A stretch of DNA of 64,000 nucleotides from Yoonia sp. GTDB lineage: Bacteria; Pseudomonadota; Alphaproteobacteria; Rhodobacterales; Rhodobacteraceae. The stretch spans positions 23,487 to 87,486 of the forward strand of contig NZ_JAGYJK010000008.1 in the NCBI RefSeq assembly GCF_018402175.1, read 5' to 3'. Of this stretch, positions 9,242 to 17,816 are shown one piece after another. The notes beneath the pieces are model-generated. The model was not told the DNA's origin and ran no database searches. It was given only the letters and a program-made list of their open reading frames with translations. The position numbers were made by a program, and so were the translations under genes. Each line of letters begins with the position of its first letter. Positions within the stretch are counted from its first letter, which is position 1.

Positions 9242-9955
9242 TCAGGAATCCGCCTTGTTTTGTTCATCTAGGTCTTCGGTTTTGTCTTCTTCCTGTTCGG
9301 TTTCAGCGCCATCTGCCACTGCTTCAGAGACGTCTTCTTCGGGCGCGTCTTCGATGGCGGGCTTGGCCACTTCCATCTCGATCAGGTTTAAGCCGATAGC
9401 GCCGTTCACCACAAGTATGGCGCCCTTGGGCAATTGAATGCCCTGGTGAATATGCGCTTCCGTCAGTTCGATACGCATGTCCTGTTGCTCATCTGCAGGC
9501 AAAATAGGCTCTGGTGCCGCGGTTTGTGCCGCCTGCTCTTCTTCCTTGGGTGCAGCCGGCGCTTCCACGGGGGCGGCCTCGACATTGGTGTTGCGGTTCA
9601 GCAAGGCGGCGAGCGTAATCCCGCCGTCTGCAGGCTTGCCAAGGCGGCAGGCGATTGTCCGCGCGCGCAGCACATCGATCCGGGCTCTTTGGATCGCCAA
9701 TCGTGTTGGGACATGTGCCGTGTCACGCAGCATCTGGGACAGAGTTGATACAGCCAGAAGCGCAGGAACCTCTGCAAGGTGTTCCATGATGCGTTCTTGT
9801 ATCGTGAGCCGCTTGCGCTGGTTTTCCGGTTTGCGCGCGGTCGGGGCTTTCGCTGAAAGCGGTTTGTCCGTTTCCTCCGACACGCTTGTGCTGCCAGGTT
9901 TAGGTGCCGCACGCCGGGGCTTTGAAGATTTTTCAACCATTTTCGTCTCCGCCAT
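9242..9955 (-). CDS. Unknown acidic protein divergent from flgB
   Basis: A 237-aa protein that I do not recognise. Residues 1-45 are basic and Ser/Pro-rich. A folded-looking helical segment follows (about residues 48-110, with LTIQERIMEHLAEVPAL and RARIDVLRARTIACRLG), then an Ala/Pro/Glu linker, a short hydrophobic part (IQLPKGAILVVNGAIGLNLI) and a very acidic tail rich in Glu and Asp. The frame is open further upstream, but that part overlaps flgB on the other strand and looks non-coding, so ATG 9955 is chosen. This start is only five bases from the flgB sigma-54 promoter, which faces the other way. No signal peptide or membrane helix is seen. Confidence 0.65.
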   Translation of the reverse strand: MAETKMVEKSSKPRRAAPKPGSTSVSEETDKPLSAKAPTARKPENQRKRLTIQERIMEHLAEVPALLAVSTLSQMLRDTAHVPTRLAIQRARIDVLRARTIACRLGKPADGGITLAALLNRNTNVEAAPVEAPAAPKEEEQAAQTAAPEPILPADEQQDMRIELTEAHIHQGIQLPKGAILVVNGAIGLNLIEMEVAKPAIEDAPEEDVSEAVADGAETEQEEDKTEDLDEQNKADS

Positions 9956-9959
9956 AAGT

Positions 9960-9977
9960 TTGGCACCTAACTTGCAA
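9960..9977 (+). promoter_or_regulatory. Sigma-54 promoter of the flgBCDEF operon
   Basis: TTGGCACCTAACTTGCA has GG (9962-9963) and GC (9974-9975) separated by exactly 10 bases and matches the consensus TGGCAC-N5-TTGC fully. Transcription should start near 9987, with flgB at 10015. Confidence 0.9.
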
Positions 9978-10014
9978 ATCTTGGACCAGAACACAGACTG
10001 CGAGGATGAATAAG

Positions 10015-10401
10015 ATGAACGCAATAAAAGACCATATTGCTTTTCAGGCATCGGCGCTTTCGCTTCGGGAGAAGCGGAACGACATGCTTGCCTCCAACAT
10101 CGCGAATGCCGGTACGCCGGGCTATAAGGCGCGAGACATCGATTTTGACCGAGAGCTTGCGCGCCAGGTCGGGGATAGCCCCCTGCGCAATAATGACGAT
10201 CGCCACATGGATGATGTTGCCGGTACATCGGATGCTGATGTGCAGTATCGCGTGCCGCTGAACCCATCGTTAGATGGGAATACAGTCGAGCTGTCAGTCG
10301 AGCAAATGGAGTTCTCGGAGAATTCCCTGCGCTACATGACGACGCTGTCGTTTCTCAACCGCCGGATTTCCGGCCTGATGACTGCGATAAGGGGCGAATA
10401 A
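10015..10401 (+). CDS. flgB: Flagellar proximal rod protein FlgB
   Basis: FlgB forms the cell-proximal part of the periplasmic rod. The 128-aa protein has the rod/hook family N-terminal motif SNIANAGTPGYKARDIDF and the C-terminal helix SLRYMTTLSFLNRRISGLMTAI typical of FlgB. ATG 10015 is chosen because GAGG sits nine bases upstream; the other in-frame ATG (10006) touches that box. It is first in the flgBCDEF transcript under a consensus sigma-54 promoter, and its stop overlaps the flgC start (TAATG). Confidence 0.93.
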   Translation: MNAIKDHIAFQASALSLREKRNDMLASNIANAGTPGYKARDIDFDRELARQVGDSPLRNNDDRHMDDVAGTSDADVQYRVPLNPSLDGNTVELSVEQMEFSENSLRYMTTLSFLNRRISGLMTAIRGE

Positions 10402-10820
10402 TGGCTGATATCAAGAACATCTTTGACATCGCGGGCCGCTCGATGGCCGCGCAGATGGTGCGGCTGAACACTGTGGCCTCGAATATCGCAAACGCCAACA
10501 CGCGTTCGGGCAGCGCGGAGCAAACGTTTCGCCCTTTGCGACCTGTGTTCCAGACGGCGTTTGAGGGCGGCATCAGGAACGCCGAGCGCGCGACAGTGGA
10601 CGTCAAAGAGATTGTCACGCTGGACCGGGAACCGCAGCGCGTACACGAGCCGGGCCACCCGCTCGCCGATGAGGAGGGGTTTGTCTATATGCCTCCCGTC
10701 GACATGAACGAAGAGCTGGTCGATATGCTGGAGGCTAGCCGCCAGTATCAAAACAATCTCGAAGTGCTGACCACGATGCGTACGCTGATGCTGCGCACAG
10801 TGGATATGGGCAAGTCTTAA
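10401..10820 (+). CDS. flgC: Flagellar rod protein FlgC
   Basis: FlgC is a proximal rod subunit exported by the flagellar type III system. The 139-aa sequence has the conserved LNTVASNIANANTRSGSAEQ near residue 30, the PDHPLAD-like GHPLADEEGFVYMPPVDMNEELVDM region, and the C-terminal VLTTMRTLMLRTVDMGKS. Length is normal. It is translationally coupled to flgB by a one-base overlap. Confidence 0.94.
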   Translation: MADIKNIFDIAGRSMAAQMVRLNTVASNIANANTRSGSAEQTFRPLRPVFQTAFEGGIRNAERATVDVKEIVTLDREPQRVHEPGHPLADEEGFVYMPPVDMNEELVDMLEASRQYQNNLEVLTTMRTLMLRTVDMGKS

Positions 10821-10833
10821 GGGAGCGGAATAG

Positions 10834-11535
10834 ATGGATGTTGATAACAAAAGTTTGGCCGCGCAGAACGCGTTGCTGTCCAAGCTTGGAATAAGCACGA
10901 CCCAGGACAAGAATGCCGTACCAAAAGAGGAATTGGGGCAGACCGATTTCTTGAAGCTTATGACGGCCCAGTTGCAAAACCAGGACCCGTTTGCGCCGAT
11001 GGACAACGGGGATTTCATTGCTCAGATGGCGCAATTTTCGTCGGTTGCGGGGATCAGCAAGATGTCCGAGACAATGTCGGGTATTGCCGACCAGATGGGG
11101 CAGTTCCGGGTTGCGTCATCAGTGAATTATTTAGGCCATTCAGTGATGATCCCTGGAAACCTGGCAAGAGCAGATGACAACGGTGAAATCCACGGCGCGA
11201 TCGAATTGGAACGTGCATCCGTTGATACGCGGATCGAATTTCTCGATGCTGCGACCGGCGAGAGCCTGCACATTCTGGATATGGGCGGGCGGGCAAGTGG
11301 CTTGTCCGGATTTGCCTGGACCGATGTACCAGAACAATATCGCGACGGGTCGCGTCGCGTTCGCTTGGATGTTCTTGTCAATTACGGCGATGGCGAAGGC
11401 GTTCAAAGCCTGACGCCCAACGTCTATGCGCAGGTCATAGGCACGGCCAACGCTGCCACCAACGGTGACGGCATGCTTGAAACCGAAGACTACGGCGATG
11501 TCAGCGCCGCAGAAGTCCTGCGGTTCCGCCTTTAA
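10834..11535 (+). CDS. flgD: Hook capping protein FlgD
   Basis: FlgD caps the growing hook and is needed for FlgE polymerisation. The 233-aa sequence contains the diagnostic FLKLMTAQLQNQDPFAPMDN and FIAQMAQFSSVAGISKM stretches (about residues 35-75), then a FLGDL/TUDOR-like C-terminal half with GRASGLSGFAWTDVP. It follows flgC after 13 bases and precedes flgE in the usual order. Confidence 0.93.
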   Translation: MDVDNKSLAAQNALLSKLGISTTQDKNAVPKEELGQTDFLKLMTAQLQNQDPFAPMDNGDFIAQMAQFSSVAGISKMSETMSGIADQMGQFRVASSVNYLGHSVMIPGNLARADDNGEIHGAIELERASVDTRIEFLDAATGESLHILDMGGRASGLSGFAWTDVPEQYRDGSRRVRLDVLVNYGDGEGVQSLTPNVYAQVIGTANAATNGDGMLETEDYGDVSAAEVLRFRL

Positions 11536-11569
11536 GGCAGGTCGCTAACCTCAATCAAGGAAACTACGC

Positions 11570-14500
11570 ATGTCTTTTTATACAGCCTTGACCGGACTTA
11601 ACGGCGCACAATCCGATATTTCGGCAACATCGAACAACATTGCCAACGTGGGTACGACCGGTTTCAAACGGTCGCGCGCGGAATTCGGCGATATTTTCGC
11701 AACTTCACCGTTGCAGAACTCATCATCATCGATCGGTTCCGGCGCAATTCTGAAGGGCGTGAAGCAGCAGTTCACACAGGGTAACATCGCTTCGTCGTTG
11801 AACGCGCTTGATATGGCGATTTCGGGGCAAGGGTTTTTCGCGCTCAAGCCCAGCCTGACATCGACGCAGGTGGTCTATACGCGTAACGGGTCGTTTAACG
11901 TCGACAACAACCGGAACGTCGTGGACAGCTCGGGGCAGTTCCTGCTGGCCTATCCGGTCAACGAAGACGGATCGGTCACCGCCAAGGATATCGACAGCGC
12001 TTCTCCGCTGCGGTTGCCGGTGACATCGGGCGATCCAAAGGCGACGTCGTTGGTTGATCTCACGGTGAACGTGCCAGCCAGCGCCGAGGTGGTGACGGAC
12101 AAGGAAAAGTTCGCAGACGCCTATGCCTTTGATCCCAATGATCCAGAAAGTTTCACCAACTCGACATCGTTCACGATCTTCGACGATCTGGGCAACCCGA
12201 CGATTGCGACCGTCTATTTCATCAAGACCCAGCGCGCGACGGCCGAAGATCCGACCAACAAGTTCGAAACCCGCCTTGTCATCAATGACGAGATCGTCCC
12301 GCCTGATCTGGTCCCCGCTGTGACCAGATCCAACGAACAGATCTTTATCGACCGGTTTGGAAACCAGACAACAACCGTGCCGGACGCGAGCTATACGTTA
12401 GAGCAAAAAAGTTCGCCGCTTTACAAACTCGATCAGCAGAGGGACCGCGCCCCGTCGCAACCCGCAGCCCTGACGGGGCAGGCGAGCAGCTTCAACTTCG
12501 GGGATGAGGGAACCGGCGAAATCGAGATTATCACTGATCCGATGCAATTCGGGGCAACCTACGAGGCAAATCCGGATGCCAATCAGGGTGCTTATTGGGG
12601 CCGCGATTTTCTGCTGGTCAATATCGACGATGGCACACGCCCCGTCAGCATTGATGTCCGGGCCGGCCGATATAATGCCGAGCAATTGGCAGCAGAGGTC
12701 GAACGGGCAATCAACGAAGCCCATGACGATGCCCGCAAGATCGAGATCCAGAAAGGCGCGGACGACAAGATTTCCATCCAGCTGTTCCAACCAGGTGCAT
12801 CCGGCGAAACCCCGGTTCGGGGCACGCCGCTTCAGGTTGACCTGCTGCAACCATCTTTTATTTCGATCCAGGCCGGACTGGATTTGGCAGAGAGCACGTC
12901 ACCGAATTTCGATCTTGATGTCTTTCTTGCCCATGCCCAAATCCGCCTGAACGCAGCATTGAACAGCGAACCGGCCTTCGTGCCCGGAGCGTCGGACAAA
13001 CAATTTGCGCAGTTGACCGGTAGCACCAAGATTTCGGCGCCACCAACAGATCCTGAAGTTTTCAGTTTCGATTACACCACGCGCGATCTTGGTGTGACAA
13101 CAGTAACTAGTACCTCAGGCAAGTTTAACGTCGCCTATAAAAGTGGAAGGTTCACGGTTTCAGATTTGGATGCCGCTATACAGGCGCCTGTGGCCGGTGC
13201 TTTGACGATTAGTTTTTCTGGCTCGACACTAGGGGATCTGACGGTTGATATCACAAATGCCAAGAGCGAAATAGACGTATTGGATGCTATTGAAGACGCG
13301 CTTGACGGGCCGGCTGTTTTCGGAACTTCGCTTAAGGTCAGTTCTACTGCAGTTAGCGCTGCAAAAGCGGCAGCTGATGTTGGCGCCAAAATAACTTCAG
13401 TTGCTAATCCGGCTGCTCCGACAGATGCAGAGATCGCCACCCAGCAAGCCGCTTTGGCCAGCGCAGTTACTACAGCCGCGGGTGCCGTTGGTGCCAAAAT
13501 AGCTATAGTTGCTGATAATGCTGCTCCGACAGCTGCAGAGATCGCCACCGAGAAAACTGCTTTGGCCAGCGCAGTTAGCACAGCTGAACTCGCCATCAGT
13601 GGGGCATTTACTCTCACCACACCCTTACTTCCCACTGCTCCATCACCTACAGAGATTAATGCCGAGACCGGCGCCTTGAAGGCTGCGGGAGATGCTGCAG
13701 TAATTGCTGCTGGCGATGCGACTGCATTGTTCTATGACACGCCGAATGGGGTTTTCGCAGGTACTGGTTTATCGTCATCACCTGCTGCCCTCGCATACAA
13801 CAGCTTTGTCGCATTAAATTTTGTTACTTTGGCCACCACACTGACCGCTGCTGAAACTGCTGAGACAGGCTTCGCTACCCTGACCAAAGCACTGACTGAT
13901 GCTGAAACCGCTGAATCAGACTTCGATGCTTTGGTTGCAATACTGAACGGTAATGTCAGAGATTTTGCGATCACAAAGCAACGTCATTTGGGCTATACCA
14001 ATGTCGGGAACAGGCCAACCGTCGGGGTGTATGACCAAAAGCTAGGCATATCGACGGCTACTGACGCCATCAGCCTGGATTCGCAAAACAATCGCTTGCT
14101 GATCAAAATGGGCCTTGGCCTTGGCGCATCGCTCACTGTGGATTCTACAGTCATTCTCATGGGAGCGAATGAGGACGCAGAAGCGTTGAATGGCCGCAGC
14201 TTTCGGATCACCGCCATTAAGGGCGATGAGATCGAAATTGCGACGAGTGGTATGGGGCTACCAGAAACCGATATAGATATTGCTGGAACGGATTACTATA
14301 TCTTGGCCGGACGATCCTCTGAGGTAGAGGCCTATTTCGAAGGTGCGGCCCTTGAGGTGGCGGGATCAGCCACGAGTTTCAACAATCAGCGGCTCGTCGT
14401 GCGCGAAACGGATGCCGCGCGCCATGCGTATACTGACGCCGAGTTGAAAACAGACTTTGGTCTTAATATCTTTGGTACTTTTACCGGGAACGTGACAGGT

Positions 14501-16132
14501 TCGAATGCAACGAGTACTGCGCTAGGTCTCGACACCCCGATCGCTGCTATGGCTTGGGTCGATGAGTTGAACGCGCCCATTAAAGTTGCTTATGATGCGG
14601 CGACGCAAAGCGTTGTTTTCAATGTTGATCACACGACATTGGGCCCCGGCGGCGCAATCAGCAACTTGTCCGCGATACAGGTCTCGTCCTCCAGCAATTC
14701 CGGTGTGAACGCCTTCGGTCTGGCGGGAACTTCGTCCCCAAGGGTCGAGATCACCAGCGCAACCAGTGTCCGCGGTCAGCCATTTGTCTTTGACGGGGCA
14801 AGCCAAGGGGATGGCCCAACGCGGTTCGGGGCCAAGGTCAGCTATGACCGTGAGGCGCGCGCCTTTACCTTTGAGAGCGGCACAACTGGAGAGGCGATTG
14901 CACAGGACAAGGCACTGGGCGTGCCGACGGCGCAGAAAGCCTCGAACATTCAGGTTGGTCGGTATGAAATTGATCCGACGACGAAGTCCGCCAAAATCGA
15001 GCCAGGTGCTGTCGATCTGGCCTCGCGTGTCTTGGCGAAGGGTGAAAACGACCTGATGGGTGTCGGCGGCAGCAAAAGTGTCAGCTTTGCGGCAGGGAAA
15101 GGCCTGCAATCGCTTCCGGCGCGTGCGATCGGTGCGCCGGCGACGGACCCATTGAATTCTAATCCTGTTTTCCTGAACCCAGCGAACAGAGAGACGACAT
15201 TCAACGTATCGGTCAACGGCATCAACGCGGTGATCGACATTCCGGGCGGCAATTACATCGGTTCGACCTTGGCCGAGCGGCTTCAGGAACGGATCAACCA
15301 GATGCAAGATCCCGTCACCGGCAGGACCATCGGCGGCGTAACCGTGCGGTATCAGCCGGACGACAACAACTTTGTCTTTACCACGGGGACAACGGGCAGT
15401 GATTCCACCATCCGGGTACGTGGGCCTGCGAAGCTGGGGCTTGATGATGTTCCACTTGGTATCGGCAGCGTGCCGACGATCGCCAACCTTGTTCAGGCCA
15501 CCAATGAAAACGGTGTGCCGCTGTTCGTCAACGAAAATGGCGATATCGTCGATTCGGAACCGGACAATCTGGTCGAGGGTTATTTCCCGCTGTATCTGAA
15601 CGAAGGTGAATTGACGTTTGACAAGACGGGCCGGTTGATTAGTCCGCAGGGCTTGACCCGCTACGAGGCCCAGACAGAGACATTCTCGATCTCGCTTGAT
15701 ATCGATTACAGTGCCTCGTCGCAGTTGGCGACGCCATTCGTGGTCAACAACCTTGAACAGAACGGCTTCACATCCGGTCGTCTGGACGGGTTGAGCATTG
15801 ACGCCACGGGCCTGTTGCGTGCCAACTACACCAACGGCCAGAACAAGCCCCTCGGCAAGATCGTGATGGCAAACTTCAACAACCAGAATGGCTTGAAACA
15901 GGTCGGCAATGCGACATTCGTACAGACCGCATCGTCTGGTGATCCCATCATCGGGGAAGCCGGGACCGAAGGTTTCGGGTCGATCCAATCCGGTTCGCTG
16001 GAACGGTCGAACGTGGATATCACCGAAGAGCTGGTGAACCTCATCACCGCGCAGCGTAACTTCCAAGCGGCGTCCAAGGCTATCGAAACATCGACCCAGC
16101 TGACACAGACGATCATCAACATCCGTACCTAA
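11570..16132 (+). CDS. flgE: Flagellar hook protein FlgE, giant variant
   Basis: FlgE builds the extracellular universal-joint hook. The ends are canonical: MSFYTALTGLNGAQSDI, NIANVGTTGFKRSRAEF and AISGQGFFAL at the N-terminus, and GSLERSNVDITEELVNLI with NFQAASKAIETSTQL at the C-terminus. The protein is 1520 aa against roughly 400-450 for most FlgE. The extra ~1,100 residues sit between about residues 230 and 1380, in the surface-exposed D2/D3 region. They include an Ala-rich segment (13380-13930) with 36-aa and 17-aa tandem repeats that looks more AT-rich by eye than its surroundings. The frame is intact across 4.5 kb. A hairpin follows before flgF. Confidence 0.92.
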   Translation: MSFYTALTGLNGAQSDISATSNNIANVGTTGFKRSRAEFGDIFATSPLQNSSSSIGSGAILKGVKQQFTQGNIASSLNALDMAISGQGFFALKPSLTSTQVVYTRNGSFNVDNNRNVVDSSGQFLLAYPVNEDGSVTAKDIDSASPLRLPVTSGDPKATSLVDLTVNVPASAEVVTDKEKFADAYAFDPNDPESFTNSTSFTIFDDLGNPTIATVYFIKTQRATAEDPTNKFETRLVINDEIVPPDLVPAVTRSNEQIFIDRFGNQTTTVPDASYTLEQKSSPLYKLDQQRDRAPSQPAALTGQASSFNFGDEGTGEIEIITDPMQFGATYEANPDANQGAYWGRDFLLVNIDDGTRPVSIDVRAGRYNAEQLAAEVERAINEAHDDARKIEIQKGADDKISIQLFQPGASGETPVRGTPLQVDLLQPSFISIQAGLDLAESTSPNFDLDVFLAHAQIRLNAALNSEPAFVPGASDKQFAQLTGSTKISAPPTDPEVFSFDYTTRDLGVTTVTSTSGKFNVAYKSGRFTVSDLDAAIQAPVAGALTISFSGSTLGDLTVDITNAKSEIDVLDAIEDALDGPAVFGTSLKVSSTAVSAAKAAADVGAKITSVANPAAPTDAEIATQQAALASAVTTAAGAVGAKIAIVADNAAPTAAEIATEKTALASAVSTAELAISGAFTLTTPLLPTAPSPTEINAETGALKAAGDAAVIAAGDATALFYDTPNGVFAGTGLSSSPAALAYNSFVALNFVTLATTLTAAETAETGFATLTKALTDAETAESDFDALVAILNGNVRDFAITKQRHLGYTNVGNRPTVGVYDQKLGISTATDAISLDSQNNRLLIKMGLGLGASLTVDSTVILMGANEDAEALNGRSFRITAIKGDEIEIATSGMGLPETDIDIAGTDYYILAGRSSEVEAYFEGAALEVAGSATSFNNQRLVVRETDAARHAYTDAELKTDFGLNIFGTFTGNVTGSNATSTALGLDTPIAAMAWVDELNAPIKVAYDAATQSVVFNVDHTTLGPGGAISNLSAIQVSSSSNSGVNAFGLAGTSSPRVEITSATSVRGQPFVFDGASQGDGPTRFGAKVSYDREARAFTFESGTTGEAIAQDKALGVPTAQKASNIQVGRYEIDPTTKSAKIEPGAVDLASRVLAKGENDLMGVGGSKSVSFAAGKGLQSLPARAIGAPATDPLNSNPVFLNPANRETTFNVSVNGINAVIDIPGGNYIGSTLAERLQERINQMQDPVTGRTIGGVTVRYQPDDNNFVFTTGTTGSDSTIRVRGPAKLGLDDVPLGIGSVPTIANLVQATNENGVPLFVNENGDIVDSEPDNLVEGYFPLYLNEGELTFDKTGRLISPQGLTRYEAQTETFSISLDIDYSASSQLATPFVVNNLEQNGFTSGRLDGLSIDATGLLRANYTNGQNKPLGKIVMANFNNQNGLKQVGNATFVQTASSGDPIIGEAGTEGFGSIQSGSLERSNVDITEELVNLITAQRNFQAASKAIETSTQLTQTIINIRT
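13381..13596 (+). repeat. 108-bp tandem repeat (two copies) inside flgE
   Basis: Two imperfect copies, 13381-13488 and 13489-13596, encode 36-residue units each with a GAKI start, an AAPT(D/A)AEIAT middle and a LASAV end. Confidence 0.8.
13841..13942 (+). repeat. 51-bp tandem repeat (two copies) inside flgE
   Basis: Starts at 13841 (CTGACCGCTGCTGAAAC) and 13892 (CTGACTGATGCTGAAAC). Each unit encodes 17 residues of the LTxAETAExxF type, suggesting a helical insert. Confidence 0.65.
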
Positions 16133-16139
16133 GGGGCCT

Positions 16140-16171
16140 GAGGGTCGGTCTATTTCCATAGACTGACCCTC
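16140..16171 (+). terminator. Strong hairpin between flgE and flgF
   Basis: A 14-bp stem (16140-16153 with 16158-16171, one wobble) is closed by a TTCC tetraloop. There is no T-run after it, so it is more likely an mRNA-stability or attenuation element than a full terminator. Confidence 0.7.
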
Positions 16172-16189
16172 GCATTCAAGGAAATCTGC

Positions 16190-16951
16190 ATGGATCGCAA
16201 CATTCATATTGCACTGAATAACCTGCGCAACATCTCGTCCGAGTTGCGTGTGAATGCACAGAATATGGCAAATGCGAATGTGCCGGGCTTTCGCGCTGAT
16301 CTGAATGTGACGCGCGAGGCAAGTTTTCTAACGCCGTTCGACCAGTTCCGTTCGCGTGTCTACAGTCAGGAAGCCTCTCAGTCGCTGTTCTCTACCGATG
16401 AGGGTGGGCTACAGAACACCGAAGCGGAAATGGATCTTGCCATTCAGGGTCAGGGATATTTCTATATATCACCCAGCAGCGGAGGCGACACAGCCTTGTC
16501 GCGGCGCGGCGACCTGTCGTTCGACCTCGACCGATTTGTGGTCGATGGTGCGGGTAACAAACTGCTTGATGTCGCATTGAACCCGATCCAGCTTCCTCCG
16601 ACGCGGCGGATCGTGGTGGAAGAGACCGGCCAGATCCAGATGGAGCTTCTCGACGCGCCAGAGGGCACGTTTGTTGCCGGTCCGATCATCGCAACATCGC
16701 AGGCTGACGGCGTTGTTCTTTCAAAGTCACCTGATGGGCATATCCGTCCGGTTGGCCAAGCCGACCTGCCTGAACCTGATCAACGGGCGCGGTTGACCCA
16801 AGGTTTCTTGGAAAACAGCAATGTGGATACCATCGGATCTTTGATCCAGAACATCGAGAGCCAGCGGCAGTTTGAAATGAGCGTTAAGTTCATCGCGCTT
16901 GCACAAGAAATCGACGAAGGCGGCACGCGGATCATGCGCCTGCCTGGCTAA
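16190..16951 (+). CDS. flgF: Flagellar rod protein FlgF
   Basis: FlgF is a proximal rod protein. The 253-aa sequence has the rod/hook N-terminus (LRVNAQNMANANVPGFRADL), the AIQGQGYFYI core motif, and the C-terminal ENSNVDTIGSLIQNIESQRQFEMSVKFI. The order flgE-flgF-flgG and the length support FlgF rather than a hook paralogue. It is separated from flgE by a hairpin, and from flgG by a sigma-54 promoter, so it is the last gene of the flgB transcript. Confidence 0.9.
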   Translation: MDRNIHIALNNLRNISSELRVNAQNMANANVPGFRADLNVTREASFLTPFDQFRSRVYSQEASQSLFSTDEGGLQNTEAEMDLAIQGQGYFYISPSSGGDTALSRRGDLSFDLDRFVVDGAGNKLLDVALNPIQLPPTRRIVVEETGQIQMELLDAPEGTFVAGPIIATSQADGVVLSKSPDGHIRPVGQADLPEPDQRARLTQGFLENSNVDTIGSLIQNIESQRQFEMSVKFIALAQEIDEGGTRIMRLPG

Positions 16952-16970
16952 TTCAGCCCAGGTTTCCGGG

Positions 16971-16987
16971 TTGGCACATTGATTGCA
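16971..16987 (+). promoter_or_regulatory. Sigma-54 promoter of the flgGHIJKL operon
   Basis: TTGGCACATTGATTGCA has GG (16973-16974) and GC (16985-16986) with exact N10 spacing and a full consensus match; flgG starts 34 bases later. Confidence 0.9.
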
Positions 16988-17020
16988 AACATCCTGATAA
17001 CGATTATTCAGGAGCCGACC

Positions 17021-17806
17021 ATGACCAACGCAATGCATGTCGCAAAGACCGGGTTAAACGCGCAGCAAACGCGCATGCAGGTCATTGCCAACAACTTGGC
17101 AAACTTGAACACAGTTGGTTTCAAAAGCGACCGGGTGAATTTCGAAAGCCTGCTCTATCAGGTCAAGCGTTCTGGTGGCGACCAAACATCCGAAGGAACA
17201 GCACTGACCTCTGCGCTCGCATTAGGTACAGGGGTACGAGCGGTAAACACCCAAAAGCTTTATACGCAGGGCGGTATGGTGAACACGGACAATTCCTTTG
17301 ATCTGGCGATCGAAGGACAAGGGTTTTTCCAGGTTCTGATGCCTGATGGCCGCGTCGGCTATACCCGCAACGGGTCTTTCTCGCGGAGCGCTGATGGTAC
17401 GATGACCACGGCAAGTGGCTATGTGGTCCAGCCGGAAATTCGGATTCCCGCCGATGCAACCGAGGTGAATATATCGCAAGATGGTTTGGTGACTGTGCGT
17501 CAGGCCGGTGAGGAGGAAGCGCAAGAGGTTGGTCAGCTGACCATCGCGTCCTTTGCCAATCCGCGCGGATTGCAGCCCATAGGAGAGAGCTTTGTGACCC
17601 AAACGCAGGCCAGTGGTGCCCCGACTGTCGCGGCGCCACAGGCACAGGGATTGGGAAAGCTCATGCAGGGTGCGCTGGAAGGTTCAAACGTGAATGTTGT
17701 TCAGCAGCTCGTTGAAATGATCGAGACGCAAAGAGCTTATGAAGTCAGTTCAAAGGCGATCAGCTCTTCGGATGAAATGATGCGCTACATTTCCAATAAT
17801 CTGTAG
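17021..17806 (+). CDS. flgG: Flagellar distal rod protein FlgG
   Basis: FlgG forms the distal rod that crosses the outer membrane region. The 261-aa protein starts MTNAMHVAKTGLNAQQTRMQ and has VIANNLANLNTVGFKSDR, AIEGQGFFQV, and a C-terminus GALEGSNVNVVQQLVEMI with QRAYEVSSKAISSSDEM, which is diagnostic. ATG 17021 has GGAG ten bases upstream; the longer in-frame start lies inside the promoter. It heads a second flg transcript under a consensus sigma-54 promoter. Confidence 0.94.
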   Translation: MTNAMHVAKTGLNAQQTRMQVIANNLANLNTVGFKSDRVNFESLLYQVKRSGGDQTSEGTALTSALALGTGVRAVNTQKLYTQGGMVNTDNSFDLAIEGQGFFQVLMPDGRVGYTRNGSFSRSADGTMTTASGYVVQPEIRIPADATEVNISQDGLVTVRQAGEEEAQEVGQLTIASFANPRGLQPIGESFVTQTQASGAPTVAAPQAQGLGKLMQGALEGSNVNVVQQLVEMIETQRAYEVSSKAISSSDEMMRYISNNL

Positions 17807-17816
17807 AGATAAGATA

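Noticed and set aside
9361..10267. Longer minus-strand gene reaching 10267 opposite flgB
   Set aside because: The extension beyond 9955 overlaps flgB completely and looks like shadow sequence; ATG 9955 begins the plausible protein.
14522..16207. A 561-codon open frame on the minus strand opposite flgE
   Set aside because: It lies entirely against the conserved flgE C-terminus, has an unnatural composition rich in Arg, Cys and His, and no ribosome site. It is a shadow of a GC-rich coding strand.
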